A stretch of 64,000 nucleotides of DNA from Saksenaea vasiformis B4078 (Eukaryota; Mucoromycota; Mucoromycetes; Mucorales; Saksenaeaceae), in NCBI GenBank assembly GCA_000697055.1, contig JNDT01002076.1, positions 1-64,000 of the forward strand, in the 5' to 3' direction. The notes under the pieces are model-generated. The model was given only the letters and a program-made list of their open reading frames with translations. It was not told where the DNA came from and ran no database searches. Below are positions 36,735 to 48,059 of this stretch, piece after piece. Position 1 is the stretch's first letter; every line of letters starts with the position of its first letter. The position numbers and the translations under genes are program-made.

Positions 36735-37030
36735 ATCTAAGGCAGAGACAGGGTTTCATTGTCTCGTGCAAAGGACATGTTAAAGCCGCGTTAAAGGTAG
36801 GGTTCTTTATCTTACGCGGAAGACGTGTCAGTGATCGGAATTTTTTACTTCATGCCAAAGGTGTGCGAAAGGCACTTTTTCTTTATTTCATGCAGAGTGT
36901 GTCGGTGATGAGGTCCTATCGTGTCATGCAAACGATAGATCAGTGATCGGGTCCTTTTGACTCATACAAGCAGTGTCTCAGAAACAGAATTCCATCGTCT
37001 CATGCAAAAGTGTGGTGAAGATATCTCCTC
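36735..37030. repeat. Degenerate ~38-bp minisatellite, about seven units
   Basis: Successive units carry the pattern ttt-(c/a)-tcatgcaaa-gtgtgtcagtgatcgg with many changes, for example atttcatgcagagtgtgtcg, gtgtcatgcaaacgatagat and gtctcatgcaaaagtgtggt. Spacing is about 36-44 bp. No coding capacity evident. Confidence 0.65.
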
Positions 37031-37340
37031 AGTATTGTAAAGCGCAGATCATCAGTATTATGCAATCTAATTGTCGGTCACGTTTGTAATGCTGACATAA
37101 CGCTGGTGAACTTGCAACCATGAGAACGCAATTACTTATGTTATACGCGAAATTTTTGGAAAACGACAATTTCAGACGCAATATTGCCTTATTCGAATGA
37201 CGGGAAAAGAACAGCTTACACGTTCCACTGGGGTATGGCCGCTAATGATGAATGTACAAAGTAGAAACATAAAGTACAAATGCCGAACCTTTTCTTGCGA
37301 CATATAAAATAAATTACGCGATAAAATTTTTTGCAAGTAA
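37031..37340. other. Intergenic
   Basis: 3' flank of the Csn12/PCID2-like gene. Nothing recognised. Confidence 0.5.
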
Positions 37341-39118
37341 TTATTTTTGGGAGGTATTATATTGGGCAGCGATATGGGCTTGATGACGATTCATGGCTTC
37401 TTCATTATAGATCTCCGTGTGCAGGCGTACTTGACTGATAGCGGGGAATGGGTTCACCTTGCTAAGCACAACCTGCTGTTTTTGATGATGTAGATACCCA
37501 CGAATGTATTTCTGAAAGATCGCAGTTGAGAAGGTAGTAGCTGTTTTCATTCCTTTGTACCTGAGTGATTAATGACACAAGTATACTCTCCATATCATTG
37601 ATGTCTAATGTCATGTCTTTTGCTGAGAGCTGGAGGGATTTGACGCAATCTTTATATAATAATATATGACCACCGCTAGGTGCGCAAGTTAAAAGCCAAC
37701 TGTAGCATGGTCAGAAAAGCATGGGGAATAGTAGGCAACATGTACTCACGTCCTCCGCACAAGGCTCCGCCAAACTAAAACTGACCCACGTTCTCGCAAC
37801 ATCACGTAGGTATATGTTTTATAGAAGAATTGAAAATACTTGTCGATGTGGGTCAAGTAAGCTTGCAAGTCGCCCAACTTAATTTGATGGATCAAATCAG
37901 AGAATGGGCCTGACAGTTGGTACTTGCTGAGCAATGCTGCATTTGGAAATCGGCCCAGTAGTATGCGGCAGGGTATCAGATATTTCAGAATAAGACTAAC
38001 CGTGTTACTCATTAGCGAGGGGCAAAGTGACGAGATGCTACGACATACCGCTTATTATGCCATTGTTGTGCAGGACACCTCTCAAACGCGAAGGATAAAT
38101 GTTCTTCTGCCTAATGGTATGTTAGCACACATGAAGCCAACGTATCTCCGTCATTACAGTCTTTAAGCGGTTTTGATATAACAAATAACGTCCAAGATAG
38201 TAACGGTAGGTTACTTGATCAGCCATGGGAAATAGCAAAATATCCACGCCTCCTGTTCTAATGTTGGTAATGAACGTTTGGCACAGGCGTGTTGCATCAA
38301 GCTACGTTGACAAATATTGAGAGGCGGGGGGAGATCACGGCCCAATAGCCAAGTACCTTGAAATAAACCCTGAATGCAAGATTTGTAACATAAAAGATGC
38401 CTTGACGTTTTGACGTTTCCATAGGTGATCTGCAGTGAACGATGCTCGATTAGAATAAAAGATTCGAGAGGACAATAGCGTTACCGGTCCGCTAGCATAA
38501 TGTTGAACATCTTTGATAGCAAGCGCGCTGATGCATGCGCTTTACTTGCTTTCCCTCGTAGATTAGCACATCGATCAACCTATAACCGTAAACAGAATAC
38601 GGTCAGTAAAATCGGCCACACGAGTTTTAACGCACGTTGAAACCTAGCTGAACTAGCTTGCTGGATAACGTTTTGACCAGAGGGATCTGATAATATGTAT
38701 CAGGGCCATTGAATACAGGAACCAGGCAACTATGGAAGACAACAATCAATAAAGGTACGAGCAGACTGCCGAACGTTTACCTATAGAACTTCTCGAAATT
38801 GTCATATACAAGCACGAGATCTGGGTCTGTTAGACATCGGAGGAGTTGCAAGTACGCGACAACGAATGATACGAGCGCTGCTGAATCGTCACCCAGAATA
38901 GATTCTACCATTTGTTCGCATTGCACATCATCGATCTAAGGATACATGTTTGTCGTGCTTCCTTCGCCTTGAATGTCTCTCACCTGTGACAGCGCCTGGC
39001 GTAAGGAGATAACACCCGGATTCGCTGGTTCTAGCTGAAACAAAGTTGCAAACATGGCAGGATCTTGGGCGTTGAATGCCATTTGCACATGGCTGGAGAA
39101 GGTCTCTATGAGGGACAT
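37341..39118 (-). CDS. CSN12: PCI-domain protein, Csn12/PCID2/Thp1 family
   Basis: Minus-strand gene with several introns. ATG is at 39118 (MSLIETFSSHVQMAFNAQDP) and TAA at 37341. Recognisable blocks in order: IDDVQCEQMVESILGDDSAA and LLRCLTDPDLVLVYDNFEKF (helical repeats); LILKYLIPCRILLGRFPNAA and KYQLSGPFSDLIHQIKLGDL, the PCI helices; YKTYTYVMLRERGSVLVWRS; SLQLSAKDMTLDINDMESIL; and the winged helix KYIRGYLHHQKQQVVLSKVN-PFP. The SK(Q/V)NPFP ending is diagnostic of the PCID2/Csn12 group. These proteins act with the COP9 signalosome or, as Thp1/PCID2, in the TREX-2 complex for mRNA export. Which of the two applies cannot be decided from sequence alone, so the symbol is provisional. Confidence 0.88.
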
Positions 39119-39911
39119 GGATAAGGAGAGAGAGAGAACAACAGAACAAAGTCACGTAGTTGAAGGAGATCGTGTTCTATCCGATTCAAAAAAAAAAGTT
39201 TGGGATGAAGCTTTCAAGCACTTTCTTGAGCATTTCCTCTAATGTTATTAGAATGATGGATTGATTTAGGATTAATGATAAACGATAGGTTGTATAGTGA
39301 CAACAATTCTCACAGATTCTGAATAAATGGTCCAGCAAAATTAAAGTTGTACGAAGCGCCAGAATTAGCAGCAGCAACTTCTCTTTCTGAAGTATGGTGC
39401 AGTCCCAAATGTTGCATCATTCTCACCTTTCAACATCGTCAGATACAACAGAGAAACATTTCTTCAGGTGTTGTGCTTGCGGAACGGACTTTGCATTTAC
39501 AAGATCAGTACCGAGCCAGTGGCAGCGGACAATCATCTGTGCTCATTGATATACCTCTCAGGCATGATATCGTTCGCTCCCTATTCAATGCAAAACTAAA
39601 GTCCCGTCGAACTGCAGTCAATCAATAAAACGGAAACGCGTTAAGCAACAAAAATTGACGTAATCGCCAAGCCGATGGTGGTAAAATGGATGAACACTAC
39701 GGTGTCATAGCACTAAGCACATGAAGAGCGAAGACAGACTAATTCTTTACTTTATTCTCGATAAACTAGTAACGGCGAGTACCATAACGAGAAAATTCCT
39801 GTGAAGACGATGGTGGCACGTCCCTGCCAGAAACCAATTGATCCGAATACATTTTGCCCGAGGACCTAATTTTCGAGTCAATCCCTGCTAATTTTATTTA
39901 AAGTGTATCGC
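39119..39911. other. Intergenic with a doubtful ORF
   Basis: Between the Csn12-like gene (start side) and the ALY-like gene (3' side). A plus-strand open frame at about 39347-39628 (LYEAPELAAATSLSEVW ... IPLRHDIVRSLFNAKLKS) looks somewhat protein-like but lacks a clear start, homologue or splice context. Confidence 0.4.
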
Positions 39912-40971
39912 TTACGCAGACGTATATCCAGAGCGAGTAGGGGCAATCACGGATCGTACAGTAGGTGTCGCAAAAGAAGATGCTGGCGTATGAACTGGAG
40001 TATGAGAAATTCCGCCGCTGGATCTAGTCCTCAGAATAGCACGCAGGACGCGACCTATATACACATAAGCATACATGATTATTCCTGATTGCTTGTCATT
40101 TTATCTTTACCATCAGCAATTTCGTTGTCTAGTTTTGCGATGCAATCCAGCGCTGCTGCTTTCGTCGCAAACTCGATTTCTGCTTCACCAAATGATCGAC
40201 CTGCCCGATCTGTCAAAAGTTCACACCCTAATACTGACCCAAACTGAGAACATGCTGTCTGTTGTGTAAACGGGTTGCATTTAGCAAACAGGATCCTATC
40301 TACAAAATTGACTTGCCTTGACATCATCAGCATTTGTTCCAGGATCTAGATTGCTAAGTAGTACAACCGCCGGTCCAGATTCGCCACGGATAGAAATTCC
40401 GTTGTTCGTAGCTGACGAGTACGATAAACCACGGATCGTAAACATGCGATCCTCGGAAGTAACTGTGGGCTGGTACAGCGGCTGCTGTTGCGGCTGTTGC
40501 TGTCGCTGCTGCTGTTGTCGCTGTTGTGCCTGGGGAGAAGAGCGTGATTTTAATTCTCGGCCTTGTGCTCGCCCTGAAATAGCGCCACCTGGGCCAAGTC
40601 TGCGGTTGATAGCCTTTGTAATTACGATATTGGAAGGATCAGGTCTTGCATTCACTGCTGGACGATTTTTGGCAGTAAAGAGCGGTTGCTTCTTGGGGGC
40701 CTTTGGTGCAATGGCATTAGTTTACTTGTCAGCCGAAAGAAATTACTACCATTCGCGACAACGCCGGGCGAGCTGCCGGCTTGCTTATGCCTCTTGACTT
40801 TGCATTGATGAGTGGCTTTCCCTGTCCGGTACGTTTTCCTTTGGAACCTGCAGGCTGCTTTTGTTGATTTGGTCGTGATCCTTTATCATCACGCTTGTTT
40901 TGTTTCGCCTTCCTTTTGTTCTTGATGATATCATCAAGAGATGAATCAAGATCCATTGCAGAGGTGCTCAT
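39912..40971 (-). CDS. YRA1: ALY/REF-type mRNA export adaptor (Yra1-like), RRM protein
   Basis: Four exons, start at ATG 40971 (MSTSAMDLDSSLDDIIKNKR). DLDSSLDDIIK is the N-terminal UAP56/Sub2-binding motif of the ALY family. A basic Arg/Lys/Gln-rich linker follows (exon join after ARPALSRM to APKKQPLFTAKN), including a Gln-rich run. The RRM spans VVLLSNLDPGTNADDVK, then TACSQFGSVLGCELL and GRSFGEAEIEFATKAAALDC. The C-terminus is Ser/Thr/Pro-rich and ends GYTSA. Intron 2 (about 40268-40319) uses a GC-AG pair (AAG/GCAAGT donor). Yra1 is loaded by Sub2 onto nascent mRNP and hands mRNA to the export receptor. An upstream in-frame ATG at 41157 would add 62 residues, but the family starts near the UAP56 motif. 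Confidence 0.85.
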
Positions 40972-41500
40972 CCCTTTCACAAGCGCGAAGTCCACAAATT
41001 GCCAATTTGTGAAGTAAGGTTTTGAATCGTCTGGATTATTCACGTGATATACTTGCATTTCCTCGGCACATTGTTTATCCACATACCAAACTTTTGTGGT
41101 GGCGTGAAGCAATTGCTGGTGCAGGCATGAGCTACTGTATTGCTTTGTGGGATGCATATATCTAATGGACGCTTAAGGATAACACTTTTCTCAGGTTTAT
41201 GTGTCAAACTTCATTTGGCCCTGTTTTCTGTCCAGAACTTCCTTTTTCTGACATAAAGATTTTTTTTTTGGCGCTAGCGAGAAGTCTGTTTGACGCCCAT
41301 TGGCTGTGAATATAGAAAATATTTGTAATGCCGTTATAACAGGTTTAATAATAATATACATAAAGAGTTGTGAGGGAATGATATATGGACTGGGGGAGTA
41401 CTCGTCATAAAGCAGAAAACAGAAGAAATCAAACGGTCAATAAAAAGAGAAAAGAAAAAAGAAAAAGAAGATGGTCATCATGTTCGCTATCAGCTCAAAT
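40972..41500. other. Intergenic
   Basis: 5' flank of the ALY-like gene and A-rich sequence. Nothing recognised. Confidence 0.5.
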
Positions 41501-43360
41501 AGACAGGAAGTCTTCGGGCAGAAGGAGGGACCACTGAAGGACTGCTCTGCTTTGGGCCAAGCCAGGTATCTTTCAGGAAACGCTCGTCTTGGACAGGGCT
41601 CTGGCTTCCGAAGGCACTTCTGTCACGGTTCAATCCATGTCGTAGTATCTTTGCGTTCTTTTCCGCGCAGTCCTGTCATTGTAACTATTTGAATATTACA
41701 AGTCTGACTAAAGCAATCTCACAGTTCGTACAAAACAAAAAAAAAAGGCACGTTTGTATTAGCACAATATGAACACTTGTAGGCAGCCTTTATTAAAGCA
41801 TTCATCAAAGAAGTCGATCTCAATCCTGGATAAATCCTTAAATAGAACTTAAATAAAAGTGTTCACATTCGCTAACAAAAAATGTGCCAGTGATTTTGGG
41901 GAAAAAAGGGTACCTACCTTCATCAAATAGACGTATGGGATCATCGTTGCGAAGAATTGGGGCAACATACCCACATTGGTGGGGAACCGCGATGTTGGCC
42001 CAATCTTCTTTGCAACGTAGTCTTTGTCGTCCTTCTCAAGTCACAGCCCGAATATTGCTGCCTTCATTCCTAATCGTTAAATACAACGTTAACAGCGCAT
42101 TCAACTATATACCGTTGGTTCGAACGGACTAGTCAAGTGCCACAAATTTGCATATTTAGGATTCGCCGTTTCTTCGCTTTTTTGTGATCAAGGCAGGCAA
42201 TCTTCACTGTCTGGTCAATAATGCACTTTCCTTCTAGCATGACCTTCGCCATATCAGTCGTGTTCTTCCGTTCAATATTTCCGCTCTTGGCAAATTCGGC
42301 GTTGGCTACATCATAGAGTTTCTGGCGATGCTTCATCACAACCCGTAGATCAACCTTCAGTGCATCTCGGCTTTTGTTTTCGGCAAAGTGCTCGCGAACC
42401 TTCGACGCCACTCTGCTTTCATTGTTTTCGGATTCACCGCTATAAGCCCTGTTAAAAAAGAACGGCCTCGACTGATTTCTTCCTTGCAGTCTGACTTGGA
42501 TATTCGACCGCTCGAACACTATGTTGAACATAGGTTCAAAATATTTTGCAACGATATCAGCTTCAGTCATGCTGGTCCACTCATTGATGCTGGCAGACCG
42601 ATACGCAAACTCCTCTGATCTGTGAAAGTTTTGTGAGCAAAGACTGGATGATAGACACCCACTGGAGGTCTTATAATCGGCTATAATGCCTGAACATTTG
42701 GCGTTCGAAACCCCTCACAGTTTTAGGGATCAGTTGAAGACTATCCAAATAACTCTCTTCATCTGTTGCTTGCAGCTAAAGTCAAGATTAATTCATTACC
42801 ACGAAATTGCTCTATTCACCAATCTCAATATGCCTTTTAATATTATCTACAATGTCATCGCGGATCTTGACGTCGATACGACCGAAGTCGTCCGCAGGTT
42901 GCAGCTCGGCGAATCTGTCATCGGAGCGTTTGAGAAACCTCTTCGTATCGTCAGACAGGTATACTATCGAATTGTACGCTAGCCTAGACACACAAAAAAT
43001 TAGTCCATTATTGATCAGTAAAAAATTATTCGAAAGTGTGTAAATCAGTTACAGGCAGATTGAACATTCCAAGAACCCTAGCGACGCATATCTTCCATGC
43101 GACTCTGATGTCTTGACTGCCAACTCACCAAATATGTCACCAATAGTCTGTCAAATAAAGAATTACGACACAGCAATTTATACTCGTGGCATACTCTGAC
43201 GCGTTTCGAAGATCGTTTCTTGCTTGTCCCACTTTCAATCTCTCGTTTGCGTTCTCTCGATAGCGCTGTCATTAACGACAACTCCTCTTCATGACGCGCA
43301 GCGACGTAATCTTTGACGTTATTTTCTGACCTATTTCGAATATCGTAAACAACTTGCATC
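41500..43360 (-). pseudogene. Unrecognised multi-exon gene family, copy A (one nonsense codon)
   Basis: Reads on the minus strand from ATG 43358 (MQVVYDIRNRSENNVKDYVA). Exon 1 is a Glu/Arg-rich helical segment; exon 2 is TIGDIFGELAVKTSESHGRY; exon 3 is AYNSIVYLSDDTKRFLKRSD ... RHIEI. Further exons read ESYLDSLQLIPKT, MTEADIVAKYFEPMFNIVFE, and KLYDVANAEFAKSGNIERKN through MAKVMLEGKCIIDQTVKIAC. Late exons are KKIGPTSRFPTNVGMLPQFF and a segment near 41520-41690 matching copy B. Copy A has TGA (FGL-stop-LEK, near 42048) where copy B has TGG (IGIWLEK). No known domain recognised. The two copies share exon order and introns over about 1.9 kb, so they are true duplicates of an intron-containing gene. 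Confidence 0.6.
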
Positions 43361-43737
43361 CTTAGATCATATCAGATTGCCTGATTTACATTGTTGCCAT
43401 AGATACAGTGGTTCCATAGTTACGCAGTTGATAGAGGAAGATCGGTCTTCAGACTCAGTCTTATCTAACAGCTGAGTTTCGGACGGATACTGAAATATCC
43501 GAAAAGAATCTGAAGTATACTGTTTATCGACCGCTTTTACGCTATTGCCAGGGACTCTGCCCTCTTCTCTGCCTGCCGATCAGACGCCTAAGTGGATCCC
43601 GTACTCTGACTCCCCATAACTAGACAAAAAAACCAGTCGCTGTGTTCATTGGCGTCTTGCTTGAATGCCCAGTGGAAAGTCATGGATATGCCGCAACTGC
43701 TTAATCTTGAAAAATGTCTCAAAAAACAATCTACATA

Positions 43738-45445
43738 CTACTGGTGGCATTGCGATGATGCCGTTTTACTGGTATCTAAATCCGCCTCGATCGCAGTAAT
43801 TCCGAGTCTATCCTTCTCTTTCTGAAGTTTTTTTGCGCTTCTAGTGGACCCAGTCATTGCATAGTACTCTTTACTGCTAATGCGTCGGACTTGATGAGAT
43901 TGTTGACCGCTTCCGTCGACTGCAGTAAAGATTTGATTCAAGCCAGGATCTAACGACCATGTCTCGAACCGCGTTTCAGCCTTATGCAAATTGAAGTCGT
44001 CTAAATCGCCTTCTGTACTTGAAAGTTCCTGTTTGGCCTTTCTTGCGAAAACGAGGTTGACCGCGAATCCGTCTGTAAGGATCTTGCAAGCGAACTTGCA
44101 ATTCGGATTCCCGATAAATAATTACCAGCTAAATACATGTATATAAGAAAGCGAACATTTTGTAGAAAAGATAGATCTGTATGCTTCATACCTGTTAATT
44201 CTTAACACAGAGAAATCAAGGGCTTCAAAGAACGTTTTGGGGTAGTCGCTGGGTTTCTTCGGACTACTCACAGGCAACAGGCTCGCTAGGAGTTTAGCGT
44301 TGACAGAGATAAATCGCCATCTGGTTGTTGGCCTCGGTGAAATCGCAAAAAGCTTTGGAAGAGAGCTATCATCTAATGCTTCTTGTGAAGTTCCAGTTAT
44401 GCAATGATCTTCTTCATCAGATTCCGAAGAGCTATCATCTGATGCTTCTTGTGAACTTTCGGCGATGCGATGCTTCTCTTCATAAGATTTCAAGATGTAT
44501 TTTAACGCAGGTAAATACGAACAAGGAGATGCGGATATGGCCTGAGGTGTTGCAGGTTTGGGTGTGAGTTCTTCGAGTTCCTCACAAATACTATCAGTGA
44601 TAGCCACCAAAGGTAAGGATACTTCAACAGAATCCGGCCAGTAGGTTGACCCTCCACCGATCCGTTCGAAAGCATAGCTAGATGCAATAGCCTTCGCATC
44701 TTTCTTAGCAAGCGACTATGGATAGATATTAGTCCTGGTGGAGTATGACCGCAAAATACCATACTTACGGGGAATGACATAGAAAGCTCGTGCTGAACAA
44801 AAGTACAGACCCTTGCTTCAAAATTCTCCACTATGTTGTTCACATAAGATGTGGCGAGCGTAACGCACGCTTCACTTAGGACATCAGAACTCCGTAGGCT
44901 TGTACGCGGAATCTCCCGCAAAGATGGGTGTTCGTTTTTAAACGCCTCCAGTGCGCTCTTGAGGTCTTCAGGCATCTTGTCATTAGTAGTGGTCATTTTC
45001 TTGGAAAGTACGAGTTGCGTAACGGAATAGAAAAAATTCTGCGTATAGCAAATCGCAGGTACCGTTTCATGATCCAGGATGTACTGATTTGCAAATAACT
45101 GCGTTCTTGTGATGACCTCCCTGGAAAACGTTGAAAGCTCTCGTGTAGCTTGACAAAATCTTTCGCGATACTCTTCTCGGACAACCGAGTGCACAGTGCA
45201 TTTCCGAGGAAACAGCTCCATATGCTTTCCAAGGTGGTCTTCCAAGATTTCTTGAGTTGACTTGCTATGCGCAGCGCAGTCTCGCGATCTAGAGCTGTGG
45301 TGTGTAGTTGAACTGCAAGCAGGACAAGGCTTTGGAATGAAGTTTGCATTGCTTGTGCTCGCCTGCATCTGCTGTCGCCCACGCTTCTTAGATCGTTTGA
45401 CACTCTCACTCTGTTCTTCCTGCTGTCGGCGACGCTTACTTCCAA
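43738..45445 (-). pseudogene. Fanzor-like (TnpB relative) relic, truncated after RuvC-I
   Basis: Minus strand. The first visible exon starts after an acceptor at 45446 and reads SKRRRQQEEQSESVKRSKKR. Then comes a zinc-knuckle-like CPACSSTTHHSSRSRDC and a helical domain (ELSTFSREVITRTQLFANQY). A clean intron ends at about 44716, followed by an acidic linker and LPKLFAISPRPTTRWRFISV. After another intron come KFACKILTDGFAVNLVFARK and, crucially, WSLDPGLNQIFTAVDG (about 43930), a RuvC-I-type DPG motif of the Fanzor kind. The frame continues EYYAMTGSTRSAKKLQ ... LDTSKTASSQ and stops at TAG 43738. RuvC-II, zinc ribbon and RuvC-III are missing. An in-frame TAA lies near 44123. No ATG is seen upstream, so the 5' end is also lost or in an unseen exon. 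Confidence 0.7.
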
Positions 45446-45950
45446 CTACAGGTCTCCGTTAAGTAATGGGCATCAGTTGGAAAATACAATACGAAGCTTT
45501 CAAGTCTCGCAATGGGCACTGATAGGAATGCTTATCTCGGTGCCCACGAAGGCCGCATGCACTGCATTCAAGTCGATATTCTGAGAGTTTTCGAGGTCAG
45601 TTTGCGCCTGTAAGGATGGACACATGCCCTTTCTTCTTCCTCCTTTTCCATCAACTCTTTACGCAGTTGATTGTCAGTCGAATTTTTCGCTTTTTTCTTG
45701 GTAATATAGCTCTTGTTATCGTACATGTTAACAGAGAGCATAAAAAAGGACCATATTGGCGAATGTACTGCGAAACAGGAGCTATCCATAGTAAATCAGA
45801 GTGTCGAGGAAAGAGAAAATAATGAGAGAAAAATAAAAGAGAGAGATTTGCCAAAATGATCACGACTCTTTTCCTAAATGACAACAATTCGATAGGAAGA
45901 TAGCTGTCACATCATCAACTTCAGTACAGCATCGAAACTTATAGCATCAC
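45446..45950. other. Intergenic
   Basis: A-rich sequence with short ORFs. Nothing recognised. Confidence 0.5.
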
Positions 45951-46652
45951 TTGTTCCTGCATCACGTACACACATGCTTACATATATTATTCTTATTATT
46001 TCTACATCAAGTAAGAAATTATTACAGCAGGAAGGACACTTCCAGCAAACGAGGAAAGAATGAGCAAGAAAAGATAAAGGTGATTATACAAATGATAGGC
46101 GAGCTCCTGATACAGCAGATGACCTGGTGTAAGGAAAAGACCTCTAAGAGTTCACAAAAACACGGTGTGAGCTCTAATAAATTTACATCTATTTCGGATG
46201 AGAATACTGTGAAGAACCAAGGACTGCTAACGAAGAGTGTCTGGAATTCGCTACAAGTTATTGTACAATCAGATAGGTATTTACAGCTTGTATCCCCCGA
46301 TCAGCCTCCCACAAATATGCTGAATGAGTCCCTGAGAGGCCATACACTTGAAAATGGTGATGAGTACGTAATATCCCTCAATCCAAGTTCACAGATGTTC
46401 TGCTATATCGACGCGTCGTTTGACATGCTATTGCGCAATTATGCCTTCAATTGGCAATACTCTTACATATTTTGACGAGACCAACATATTTGACATGATG
46501 TTGCCGGATGCACTCTCTCGTTATCGCCAGAACAATCAAGCCTCAGATTCAAAGCTTCTGAAATGTCGGTTAATTGAGTGTCGAGAATCAGGCGGTGGAG
46601 TACGTGAGACTCGGTTAGGGATGCTTTTATTCTGTAGAAGAACAAGGGACTG
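45951..46652 (+). pseudogene. Unrecognised coding region with apparent frame change
   Basis: A plus-strand open frame to 46475 contains ENTVKNQGLLTKSVWNSLQV, SDRYLQLVSPDQPPTNMLNE and EYVISLNPSSQMFCYIDASF. A second frame takes over near 46450 with TLTYFDETNIFDMMLPDALS and SDSKLLKCRLIE. Composition suggests real protein with a frameshift or an unseen intron. No family recognised. It sits in the transposon-rich block. Confidence 0.35.
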
Positions 46653-47065
46653 ATTATAATCTGCTATCCAATTAACCGAACCGACGGAGTGATGCTGAGT
46701 ATACATTGTAGTAGTAAATGTACGACAAAGAAGTCTGGATACAACAGCTTTAGACGCTCTCTGTTATTTCGCGTGGAAGAGCACTTCATTCAAGGTGTAA
46801 ATGAACGAACAGCCTGAATCAAGCATTCTCAGACACTATTGCACGTTTATGACAACTATAGCAAGGCCCTTAGTGAGAGCACTGGAATACACTTTTGTTA
46901 TATTACAAAAAATATAAATTAAATGGAACATAGTATTTGAAAATAGTTAAGAATAATTTATTCGTTCTGTTGTGTCCAAACAACTCAATTCTACAGAATT
47001 GTTCCTAATAAGTGTATCACACATCACTCCGCTGAATTCGGTTATCTAGACGAGTTTTTAGTAAA
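46653..47065. other. Intergenic
   Basis: AT-rich, nothing recognised. Confidence 0.5.
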
Positions 47066-47068
47066 TCT

Positions 47069-47242
47069 CACTGTGGGAAAGGCGTTCCCGACAATTCACC
47101 TGTTTTTGTCATTTTCAGGTAGATAGTCGTTAGAGTTTAGCACATTACTGCCAAGTATGTCTTGAAGCTTACACAATGATTCCGACTATCTACCTGAAAA
47201 TGACAAAAACAGGTGAATTGTCGGTACCTTTTCCCCATAGTG
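47069..47242. mobile_element. CACTA-type MITE, copy 2 (174 bp), opposite orientation to copy 1
   Basis: Starts CACTGTGGGA and ends CCCCATAGTG. The same long inverted repeats as copy 1 (CACCTGTTTTTGTCATTTTC and complement). A 3-bp direct repeat TCT flanks it (47066-47068 and 47243-47245). The central part (gttagagtttagcac...attccgac) corresponds to copy 1 read on the other strand. Confidence 0.87.
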
Positions 47243-48055
47243 TCTAGTTCCTCGTTCTTTTTCACAAGAATAAATAGTGCAGAGTCTCACGAACTTCAAC
47301 GTTTCGATTTCGTTAAATAACCAATACTATATTATCAGTCGTGCTAGATATAAATCTGGTGTACATGGATGAAACTACGTATTACTACTGTACCTATAGC
47401 TAATATTACGAAATATGCCAATGGGCGTTTAAGGAAATACTAAAAGCTATGAACATTAGTTTCCGACAGGAAAGTGCGCTATAATGGACCACATGCTGTA
47501 TATAAAAAGTCGGTTATTGGGTCTTCTTGCTGTGGATAAAGGCACATCGCTCCTCCAATCCAAATTATGATACATCGTCATAACGACGGTCAACCGTTGT
47601 TAGCATCAGGGATGCCACTGCCACAGCGCTCATCCAAGCCTTAGATAGATTCCTAAATGCCTACATGACACAAACCAAAAAAAAAAAAAAAACTGCTTTG
47701 TAAAAGAAAAAAAGATACCAATGACCAATGCGCTTCGACAGCGCATTTATGTTCTCTTGGTCAAACTTAAGAAAGGGACTATAGCATTCTAACGGTGTAG
47801 TAGGGGAAAGTAGTAACATGGTTCTCGCCTGCGAGAAAGACAACAATGACGAGGGTCAAGGACTGAGTTGACGGAATCGCAAGTGAACTGGAGGGAGCGG
47901 CCGGATCAAAGAGGAGGAACCGGTCTGAAGTTTTGTTGGTTTGTTCCTGAAATGGTTATGGAAGGACGTTGTCGGGAGCGTAAAAGTGAGAAACAGGGAA
48001 GTTATCACACTTTATAAGATTTCCACGGGTGATCCGTGTCTCTGGGGTTAATCCT
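47243..48055. other. Intergenic
   Basis: Includes an A-run at about 47679-47692. No gene recognised. Confidence 0.5.
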
Positions 48056-48059
48056 ATAG

